This document shows positions 1-12,000 of a DNA stretch of 64,000 bases, piece after piece. The stretch comes from Brachionus rotundiformis (taxonomy: Eukaryota; Rotifera; Eurotatoria; Ploima; Brachionidae), in contig JAESIW010000090.1 of assembly GCA_016802295.1 (NCBI GenBank), positions 186,001 through 250,000 on the forward strand. Direction: 5' to 3'. Under the pieces are notes generated by a model. That model saw nothing but the letters and a program-made list of their open reading frames with translations, was not told where the DNA came from and made no database searches. Both the position numbers and the translations under genes were made by a program. Positions within the stretch are counted from its first letter, which is position 1; each line of letters opens with the position of its first letter.

Positions 1-3000
1 CGAATTGAGCTTTAATTATTTGGTTTTAGAGTGGAACAAGCCGTCAAGACCTAATGGACTTTTTAGAAAGAATGCTCTTTTTATGAACGACAAGCTCATC
101 TATGAGGGCAATTTGACCAGCTTTAAAATAGACAATCTTTTACCAAACACATTTTACTATTTTTATGTTCAATTTTGTAATTTTTTTAGCTGTAATTCAA
201 GTACTCCTGTGCGTTATAGGACTGACGAAACAATACCCGAAGGCTCATTGATCCTAGAAGCTCAAGCTAAAGGTACATTAAATATCTAAAGAGTTGAATG
301 GGTCTCATCATTGAGGAAGTTGTTTTATACAATAATTTATTTTTATCAAAAAATCAAAAAACTAAAATTTTAGAGCAAATTGTAGCTTATGTTTAGATTC
401 AATCAATTTTTGTACGTACTCAGTAGGAATCTTTAACCACTCTTTGTGTAAAACCTCTTTTAAATGCTCAATTTAGGCTACTTAAGTGTTAACCATTTTT
501 GTAAACTACGATGGTTCATATGTTTGCTTAACGGTAATGAGCATATCTTCTAACATAAGAAAATTTGGTCATGATTACCCATTTGATATTACCAATTATT
601 TTAATTGAAACTTAGTTGATTTTTTAATTTAGGCTTCAACCAAATCGAGCTCAAATGGTTTTCGAGCCCGGTCGATCAACTGAAGCCAAACGGAAATATC
701 CTTTACTCAGTGTTTGTTACTGGACCATTTTTGGTCGATTCTGACATAAAAAAATTACTTGAAAATTCCAAAAATGGAATGAATATAATTAAAATAATGA
801 GGGTTAATCTATTGAATACAACTATTATGAATACAAAATACGGAATATTGGGCCGTATCTTGTCCAATTCGGAGTATGAGATTCAAGTCAACGGGTCAAA
901 TAGCAAAGGCTTTGTTCTCAGCAACAGGGTAAAAGTTAAAACTTTAAAGTCAGGCCCAGATTATTTGCCATCTCCTGAGAGTGTCTATTCGAATTGTACG
1001 TGCATTAAAGTTGACTGGTCACCGCCTTTATTGGCCAATTCTGAAGACCAATTGTTCTCCTATGAGCTTGTGTATCGGAAAAAAATGGTTTGGAGCGAGT
1101 CAGGTCCGATTAAGGACCCGACTTATGATAACCAAGTTATAAGCTTATTTTCCAACCGAGTCCTAGCCAGCTTCTATATACTTACCAATTTGAGTCCATT
1201 AACTGCTTATTCTTTTCGCCTAACGGCCTCCAACTTTTACGGACAAACCACATCTGCATGGAGTGAAGACTTCTACACACAAGAGGCCTCGCCAAGTGAC
1301 CAAGCTCCATTAAAAGTGATTAATTTCACCTCAACTAGCGCTTATGTCCAATTCAGACAGGCCTCAAAGCCCAACGGCTTTATCAGCTTGTTCAGGATAA
1401 ACGTTTTCAAGTACACAAATGAGCTTGTTCATATGGGAGTAATTAGCATTGACAACATGACCAATGACTACAACATAACTCACCTAGAGCCCTATACACA
1501 ATACTTGTTCGTAATCGAGTCATGTAACTCGATCAGCTGTGTTCAATCACCGTATGACAGATTTAACTTAACAAACAACAATTACACAAGAACTCTGCCA
1601 ACCGAGCCACAACAACAACTACCCCCTGTTCTAGCCTCTCTCAATTCGTACACAGTCCAAGTCACGTGGTCCCCACCGTCTAAAATTAACGGTCTCTTGA
1701 AACACTACGTGCTTGAACGTTACGACTTGAAGTCACTCCTACAAACACGCTCTGTACGCAAGTACAAGTTCTCTAGTACTAAGAGAAAATTTTTAGATGA
1801 CAGTGACATAGAGCCATGTGGCATTTACTCTTACCGCATCTATGCATTTAATCAAGTGGGATCGGCGGTTAGCACTTATGAGAACATAACGGTCTCTTCA
1901 TCCAAGCCGTTGATAGTGAGCCCACCAGTAATAAATTTGATCAATAGCTCGACTGCTAGGTTCGAGTGGGCCAAGCCAGTTACTTTGTGCAGCTTGGCTA
2001 AATACACTCTAAAGTTAAAAAGTAGCAAGCAGGCGCTGATGATTGAGATTGAGGCCAGTGAGCAAGCCGCTTTGGTGACTAGTCTGACTCCTTACACTGT
2101 CTATAAGAGCACACTAGTGGCCTGTGTTGACCAAATAGGCGACTCGTGCTCGAACAGCTTGACTAGAAATTTTCGCACGCCTGGCGATGTACCGAGCGGT
2201 ATAGGCCGGCCTGTTGTCAAGATGCTCTCACCAAAGGCAGTCTCTGTCGAGTGGCTTGAGCCTGAGTTCACCAATGGACAGTATCTAAGCTACCAAGTGA
2301 TCAGACTGGATGTCAATTTGAATAGGACAGAAAATTTGTACTCAGGCGAAGAGTTGTATCATTTGGATATGGCAGTGCGTTCAAGCTCGTACAGGTACAA
2401 AGTGGTTTACATAAATGAATTTGGCAGTGCCATATCTGACTGGTCTAGTGTGGTCGATATTGAATCAGCCGAGCCGGACATAACTGATAACAAGATTAGA
2501 TACAACTTTAATCTTGAGTTTGAATGTCCGACGGCCAACTTAGGTCTAGTCAAGTGGAGCGTTAGGAAAAATGAGGTTTTTTTCTATTTGAGAAAGCTGT
2601 TTGACATAAAGAGTGTAAGCTATGAGCAGTTTTTTTATGAGCTCAATGATAGCCCAGTTGACCAGGGAGACTTTTTTGTTTCGAGTGAAAACTTGCTATT
2701 TTTGAACGAGTCACGTGACTATAATCTAAACCTCGTGGTCAAAATAGAGACCGATTTAGCCCACATGTACTATTTGACTAGTGAGCAAAAATCGTGTACA
2801 ACTAAAAGTCTGTCGGACACTTATCGCGGCACTGAAATAGAGCTGCAGCGAGAAGCAAATCAATTGATCGTTGTATATAGACTGGCCGATTTGTTGATTA
2901 GATACTATGATAGATTTGGATTTGTGTTGGAAAATGATGGTAAAGTAGTGGATGCTAAACAAGTGACACAAAAAGCTGGACAGTTAGTACTTGAGCCAGT

Positions 3001-6000
3001 GGTTAACAATCAGGTCTATTTTGTAAAGTTAAGAGTTTGCCGACAAAATAGATGTATCGAGTTTGAGCCAAAAGTCTATTCACTAAGCACACTTCCTCCA
3101 CAAGGTAGGCCTCTTTATCATCTTCTACAATTGTGTTTATAACAATTTAAAATATCAATTTTTTTCTAATTTACATAACAGATAAACTCTTTGAATTGAT
3201 CATCGACTTCAAGTTTATGATCAAATTAAAATGGTCATTCTCAAAAATTATTCTTTGTAAAAATTTCTTAGAATTTTTTTAAATTGAAAAATTCAATGCA
3301 TAGATAGATTTTCGTCTGTAACAGAACATGTTAAATCATGATCGAGTATTGTACTAAATACTGCATACATTAAATTTTTTCAGAAAATTTGCAGACATAA
3401 AAAATTAAAACACTGGATGTTTACTTTAAAAATGTGATTCTGCATTAAATTTTTTTTTTGTTAAAAAATATTCAAAAACTTATTTTTGTTATAATCTTTG
3501 AGCATGACCATTTTATTTTATATCTGAGAATGATAATTGTAATCAATTTAGATTAGCAGATAGTTCTTTTTTATTATTCTCTGTCTTCGATTTGATTAAA
3601 TATTGATAAATCTAATCTTGAAACACAAGCCAAGCAACCAAGTCTTTTAGAAATAAGTAGTCCACATTAAATGAGTCTGTTCCCTAACCAGAGCTATTCA
3701 GGGACTCAAATGAGGATTAATTTGGAGTAAACTCTTTACCTCCAAGTAGCAAATTCAAAATGCAATTTCTCGGTCAATTTTTAGAGTTTTCCTGCACTTT
3801 AAATGCCAAAGTTCTCAGAATTTAGTACTTTATAAGCGACTAAAATTTTGTCCTGATATCTTTAGGATTGAGTTAAAAATTTAACTTTGAAAAATGGAAT
3901 AAACGCGTTTTCTTGATAACTGACCATCAAAATTGTTGAAAATTAATTACTAAATATTTTCAAGGTTTATCAGAGCTGTCTCTAAGCCTAATCGAACCAA
4001 CTTCGGTTAGACTATCATGGCAAGCAGTAGCTACACCAAACGACTACCAAATAAAATATCTGATATTCCGGCGTTTGGCCTGTATCAGCTCGGATATAGA
4101 ATTAGATTGTCCCATTGGCAAGGTGTGCTGTGGTCCGAACACTTTCGATTCCATTCCGAACCATAAATGCTGCTCGAACTTCTTCTACATTCCATTGAGC
4201 CAAGGCGAAATTTGCTGCGGCGAAAGCAGAACAGAGTTGAGCTACAACATCGGCCAAGGGAACGCTTGTTGTGGCGATTTGCCCTACTACAATACATCTA
4301 CACAATTTTGCTGCAATTCAGAAATAAAAAACGAGCTAGCAGACCGCTCACAACTGTGTCCAGCATTTCCATCTATGCCCACACTCTGTCAAGAATACGA
4401 TCTTGTATCGACACTAAATTTGACCAATTACTCAGACACTGGCCTCAACTCGTCAACCTTGTACCAATACAAACTATGTGCAGAGAATTCATTTGGCCAA
4501 ACATGCTCGACCAACATCAACACAATTAGAACCCAAGTTACCAGACCCCAATTGTTCTCCCAATTCAAATCTGAATTAATCTCGCCAAATTCAGTTCAGC
4601 TCTCATGGCAAATGCCGCTTAAGCCAAACGATTTTGACATTTACTTCATTCTAAGCATGAACATGTCCCAAATTTACCGCGGCAAGCGTCTCCAATTTGT
4701 GGACAACATCTTGAACAGTGAGCAAACACACATCTATTCATTAAGAGCGTGCAACTCGGCCGGCTGCACACTCAATCCAAACAAAATAGTACTCATGCCC
4801 AAATTGACCAAACCGCCTACCATAACAACCATTAATGTGACCAAATCAAGCACCAGCATCACACTTAAATGGCCAATGCATCAACTTGTCCACAAACTAG
4901 TCCTCACAATCCCACAAATCGATTTAGAAACAGAATTCTATTTCAGCTTCGAGTCAAATCGAACAAACTGCACCATTATGTACCAAGATCCACCAAAGCC
5001 TGTTCTAATATCCAGCAATGTGTTTATTAAGCCTGACCTTTACATAACAGCTAGCATTGTTAATCTGGAGCCTAATCTAAATTATGAATACCATCTAACA
5101 GCTTGTAGTGAGCACGGATGCGGCGAGCCCACTTCGGGTCACGTGACTACCCAATCGGACAAAATTTCAAACTTCACGCGACCCTATTTGTATGCCCTGA
5201 ACCAGAGTGCTATTGAGATTTTGTGGTGGCAGCCGGAGCTGAACGGCAACCTGGCCTGGTACAAAATCTACCGCAACGAAGCTCTAATAGCCACGGTCAA
5301 GGACGCAACCAGTCACTTCTTTGCCCACCTGGACACCGGTCTCGGGCCCAACGAGCTGTATACATATGTCGTCGAGGTGTCCAATGGGGTGCACGTATTG
5401 GAATCGGCACCGGTTCAGATCCGCACACCTGGCGACTCCCAATTTTCCAAATGCACCAACACCGACCACGCCAATCCAACACATTCAAATGGCATTTACT
5501 TTATGAACATCCTAGAGGTCTCTGTGAGCACAGTATCGTCCAGTTTTGTGACCCTTGGCTACAATAGGACCCAATGGCAAACATTTACGTCCTGTATTCA
5601 ATCATCGGTCAGCTTTTCGATGAAAATTTTGCTCCTAAGCAAAAACAAAAAAGCCATTGGCATCGAATTTCCATATCCAAGTGACAACCGGTCAGTTATT
5701 TTATTTAACATAACCGGCTTGGCATCCAACACAAACTATTCACTTCGGCTCATGATAAACTCCAATTATCCACAACCAAAATCGCTAATTAGCCATGGAA
5801 TATTTGTGCATACCAAAACGGAAGCAGTTCGCTTTGTCCTGATTGAACATGTGGTCAAAAACTACTCGAATGAAGTGTCCATTAGATGGAGAATTAACAA
5901 CGCCATGGTTGACAGATACCAAATTGTCTGGACTAGATCCAACTGTACCAATAGAGTGTTTGAGAACATGACCATTGCTTCTGTTGGCCGGACTAGGCAT

Positions 6001-9000
6001 TTTGTGTTCTTTAGCAGCCGTGTTCTGGACGAGTTCATATTCAACTCGGTCAGAGTGATAGCTGTGAACGAGTACGGCGAGAGTGCTAGTCCGGAGATCA
6101 GCTTTATGACCAAAGGACGCAGACCAGAGCCAGTGCATGACCTGCGCACACTTCAAGTGTTTTCAACCGGGCTCAAGATTCGTTTTAAGAGCAAAAATTT
6201 TTATCTGTCTCATTTCCAAGTTGTGCTAGAGCCGGTCTATGCTAAATTGAACAAAACCAGGCTGGTAATACCAGTGGAAAGTGTGTGCAGAGTGAACTCG
6301 TCCTATGAGACAATTGTGAACGGACTGCTGGCGTACACAATGTACAATGTGACTGTAAGAGCGGTGAGCTTTTCGGGCCTGGAGTCGGCTTGTGAAGAGT
6401 TTATTTTGGTGAACACGCTGGAGTCTACGCCAAAGCAGCTTGGACCGCTTGAGCTCGTGTCCTATGTGGACAAAATATTGGTGAAGTTTGCCGAGCCCGG
6501 TCGAATAAATGGGCTTTTGACACAGTTTAGGTTGTTTAAGGACAAGAAATTGGTCTATAGTGGCAAAAATAGGGAGTTCTGGTGCACCAATTTGCAGCCA
6601 TATACAAATTATTCATTCACTTATGAGGTGTGTACCAACATGGGCTGTTCGAGACAAATTGATCACATTGTTGTCCAAACAAGACCAAGTTATCCGATTG
6701 GACTATCTAAGCCTAATGTAATCAAGCAAAATGGCTGCTTTTTGGTCCAAGTTAGTCTACCAGACAAAATGAATGGACCCTATAGGTAACATTTTTGTTT
6801 AAATTTTCCTATCTAATGGCACATGGTGACATTTGGGTCAATAGCACTCGATTAGGTAAAAGCATTTAGGCTTCGAAGGGCTAACCAAAAAATTGTCTAG
6901 ATTTGGTCAAATGCTAAATGATCAAATCATTCAAAAATAAAAATTAGAGATCAATCAAAAGTCATTATTTAATTTGTTAATTTATATTAAAAGCTTAAGT
7001 CCAATAGACAACCTGAAATATAATTTATTATGTAAAAAAAGAGTATGAAAACTAATGGTATATCTCATTCGGTATATGTAGACATCTTGGAAATCATGAT
7101 GCAACCATAAATGTTTAACCATGTTTCATTTACAGTGTTTGACAATTCATCAATAAAAAGTTATTAAGTATTTTGTATTCTGTTCTAGTGTATCCTTATC
7201 ATTAAAACTTTACTCTCTAACTAGTGGTACGGGTCTTTTAACCAAAATAATTAAACTAGTGTATATATAATATTTATTTATAAATGGCCACTTCTAGTCT
7301 AACAAATAATAAAGAAAATATAAAAAAATAATGTGTTAAACTCTAGAATTTTTTCATTATTTTTGCTTTCCACTAAAATCAATCCTTTTCTTCACCCATT
7401 TCGGTGAGCTCTTTCGTGATTGTTGGCCTTCATGTTATTGCTAGTCGTCCAACCTTTCTTCGTTCTTGCTGTGTTCATTAAAGAACTCTGTTTGGTATTC
7501 ATATTCTTTTCATTCAAAGTACATGTCCAAGCCGTCTTTTGTTGACACATTGACTCGTTAGCTGTGAATTGGCTCTTCTGTATAGCTCATCGTTCAACAA
7601 TGTTTTAAGCTAGCACATCTCTACAATCTTTCTCAGGCCAACAGTGTGAAAGTTCAGACTTTTTTTCTAACTTAGACATTCCCCTATATTCACTCCCGAA
7701 CCTCTTCAAGGAGCGTATAAAGAAAAGAAAATACAGCAACTTGTCTATGCATTTGATCACTGTATTGCGCTGTAAGATTTTAGACGTTTAAATTGACTGA
7801 AGGTGGTGTTGTAGTTATTAATTAGATAATAAAATTATCTCATTTATTTTTATTTGTTAATTTCAGAAATTTAATCAAAAAAAAAAAAATCTTCAATAAC
7901 CAATCATGTAAAAACGTATTTGAATTCTTAAGTAAAGATTACAGGGTATTTGATAGAGAGAATACTTCTTTTATTAAACAGTTATCAAAAGTAGAAGATC
8001 TGATTCATATTAATTGCACTGAATATGATTTAACGTTCAGTGTTATTTTGATTGAATGGTGCCTTGAATGCAATAACTATGGACTAACCGATTCGATAAA
8101 ATACTATTTTTATTTAATAGAATATTGTATGTTGAATAATCTTAATCATTTTTTTGTATATAACAAACTTATTTAATTTTATATCAGTTTTTTTTTTAAA
8201 TTGTCCATGGGGCTTAAACTTTAATTAAATAAATAAATAGATAATAAAAAAAAATAATTAAAGATTATCTTAATTTAGCATTTTCGAGTGACTTGACCAC
8301 TTGAGTGTGTCTATTTATTTGCAAAGCTAATTTACTGACACAATTTTTATGATGCTTTTATGTAACTAGATATGGTGTGGTTTATCGTGCAAGCCAGATT
8401 ATATCATCTGAACATATTGAAGAGACAGTGGTCAAAAATTTTTCTCTACCTGAGCCTATTTTGGATTGTAAGCTAAAACCCAATGTGGTCTATTCGTACA
8501 AAACTGTTATACACAACTCAATTGCCAGTGTGTCTAGTGAATACACCGAAGCAATACCAATTGATCTTGTCAAGCCAAATAGCTTTGAACAAATGACTGC
8601 CAAACAAATAAATGAAACACTCATACGGCTGGTATTCACCAAGCCGAGTGCACACTCGCAACTGGTAACCTACAAGATATATCGGGATTCTGATCTAATT
8701 ACCACTTTGTACGATCAAAGCAGCAATTTATTGACCTATGACGACTTATTTGTCTTTGCGCCAGATCAATATTACAAATACAATGTGTTTGCATGCAATC
8801 AAATAGGTTGTTCGAGTGATGACAAATTTTCTGTCTTTGTCAAAACTCGAAATTTGCCGCCAGTCCTAGTGTACAAGCCGATCCTACTCGAGATAGGCTC
8901 GGACTACATCAAACTAGACGCTAGTCTTAGTGTAATACTCAGAATCAACCAAAGAGTGTCTGAATTTAGGTACTTTGTGAACAATGTGCTGGCATTGGCT

Positions 9001-12000
9001 TCGCCAGATCCAGTTGTTCTGATCAACAATTTAAAATCAAACACCAAGTACATGATTAATTTGGAAGTGTGTACATTTGTGGAGAGTGGTTGTCTTAAAT
9101 CAGGCGATTATTTGCAAGTGGAGACCCTACAAGAGCTGCCAGTGATTACATTTGAGCCGACTTGTTCGTCTGGAGGGCGCGATTTGACCATCAAATGGCC
9201 CATAAATTCACAAGACATAAGCAACTGTGTGATCAAGTACCGACTTGAGCCAAATGAGTATTCAAACTTGGTGGTACAGGACAAAAACTGGGTCCTTATT
9301 GAACAATTAGAACCATTTAGTGAGTATGAAATTGTTCTGGGCCTGTGCAACAAAGCCGGTTGTTCATACACAGACAGTTTTATGTGCAAGACAACGGCTC
9401 AGTTGCCAAACATAACAATCAATGCTGTGGCCAACACTTATGGTTTTATGCTTAGCTGGAATTTTGATGACTTTTACAAAAATTTAGATTTTGACATAAA
9501 ACTATTCAGATCGGTGCTAGATCAGCCCATTTTATATGACCTAAACTTTAGGCCGATAAGGCTAAAGCAAAAAGTGGTTTACACCGGCACTGGCTTTAGA
9601 TACCAAGACACAGATGTCTATTTTGACACAGAATACTTTTACCATGTCCAAATGAGCACTGTAAATGGTTTGGTTAAGAGCGAGGGACTGAGGCTCAGAA
9701 CGAAAGCAGCGCCACCACAAATGCTGGTTCAAATTGGATCAATTAGACATGCTGGCAACGATTCAGTCTCTCTAATGCTTAGACCGCCTTTAAAACTAAA
9801 TGGTCGCCTTGAAAGCATGTTTGTGCTTGTCAAACAAGGCGAATTTGAAGAGCCCAGAGAGTTGGTACATGCAAACATGAGCCAATTGGATGAGGAACAA
9901 TTGTTGGCATTTTTAAACAATGTTACTGTGGGCGGCCTTTTGGCCAACTCTGTCTATGGAATAAAAACTAAGTTTTGCAATCAAGTGGCATGTTTGGTCA
10001 GTCTACAAACAATTAAATTTAAGACTTTGGCCAACGAAAGAATAGAATTTTTTGATGCTATGTGGAGAGTTGACAAAACTATTGTCTTCAAATGGAAGTA
10101 TACTCAAACCTATTCACATGCAATAAAGTAAGATCAATTTGGTTTTATTTTATGGTCTATTTTTTTGGATTTAAAAGGTTTCAATTGAGATGTACTAGTT
10201 TGGACGATATTGTCCTTTATGAAGGAACTGAAAATGGGTTTGAGTTTCGTGCTGCTAAGCCATCAGCAAGGTATCAATTCGAGCTGCTGGCGATTGATCC
10301 AGAAGCTAAGAATGTGATCTTGGACAGGAAGAACTTGACAGTACAAGCAAATGTTGAACAAAGTAAGAAATTGTCATATTATCAAATTAGTTCAATATAA
10401 TTTTCCTTATTCGTCCCATTGTTCTTTCTCATTTTTATAGCTAATTAATATAGACATTTTATTCGTCATCTAAATAGATGTTCTTTTGAAAAGTCTTAAA
10501 TGTGTAACCGGTTTATAATAAAACAATGTTTAATCTTTTAAAAGCTTTATTTAAGTTAATGAACGTTCTGAAGTTCTATTTATTTATTTGTATATCTGTA
10601 TCGAGCTAAGGCTCCTTCAGATTAAAAAAAAATCAAAATAAAGAGAATCAAAATTAAATATATTGAAATAGAGGATAACAGGGTACATATTTTTAAGAGT
10701 CTGATTTTTCAGGATAAAAAGAAGAAATAGTAAGGTAGCAATTACACAATGGAGTTGGGTATTCAATATATCTTGCTTCGAAACCTTCTTTGTATTCCTC
10801 CACAAACCTGACAACCAATAAAATAGAATGACTCAGTCTTGTAAGAATGGAATTCTTATTTATACCTAAATAAACATGTTAAGAACACGAGCTTATAATT
10901 AAGACAAGATGTGAGCCGTGTGGTAAATGTATTTGTCAGCATTTCGAAGCGTCTAACTTCTGAGATACATGACAAGTATAATTCTCATTTATCGTTGTGC
11001 GTCAGTTAATAAGCTGATGAATAAGTGATTGTGATATAGTGACATCTTTGTCGATATCACTGGTTTAATTAACTAACTTAACCATGAGCGTTTAAGTTAT
11101 AAAGGAGCATAAATAGCTGCTCCAATACGTCTAACATTACAGTGATAATTCAAGGTAACAAATGTCCAAGTTTTTCAAATACTGATGATCTAAAAATAAA
11201 AAATATGGAAGTTTTAATTTAAATCAAGACCTAGTTGATTGGACTGAGAAATGGTCAATAGAGCTAAATTATTTACATTTAAAAAAATATTTATTAAAAT
11301 AAAGCAAGACAAAAAAAGCTAATGACATTTAATTGAAATTAATTATTCATTTAAATTTTAAAACTATTCGATTAAATAAATCTTTAAATTGTCTTCGTAC
11401 TTTTTTGTTAATGAATATCAAAAGTGTATTTTGAAAATAGGTGCATAAATTGGCTATGGTAAAATAGATTCTTATATAAATTGCTATGCTGTTCGAATTG
11501 AAGATAATTTTTGAATAGATAAGAATAAACAAGTTTAAAACAAGATTCGATAAGATGTTGAATAGGACAAATTTAAGAATCACCTTTAAGAGTTTTCTAT
11601 AGTGTTTAAGCTGAGTGACCGAGCTGCTGCTTTTTTTTATCACTAATCTTCTTATTAGATAAAAACATGATAGATTATAGACAATAATTGTAAGAATTGA
11701 AGCAATTGAATTAAATATATATTCATAGAGAACATTTAAATTTTCGCCATACTCCCAGCCTGATTTAATTAGATAGTAATCGCTATCCATGACAAAAATG
11801 TCATTTCTAAAGCTGAAAGTAACACCAAATGAATAGGCATAGAAGATAACAGTTACAATAAACAGATAAATAAAATAATACACTGGTTTTGTTAGGAAAG
11901 TGTTTAGCTTTAAGATGCAGTTGGTACGGTCCAGAAACGACAGATGGTATAAGCTAAAATAAAACAGAATATAAAAATACTGATATGTGAAAATATTAAA

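Noticed and set aside
10617..10814. Minus-strand 65-codon frame
   Set aside because: Low-complexity AT-rich hydrophobic translation with no domain and no splice or start context.
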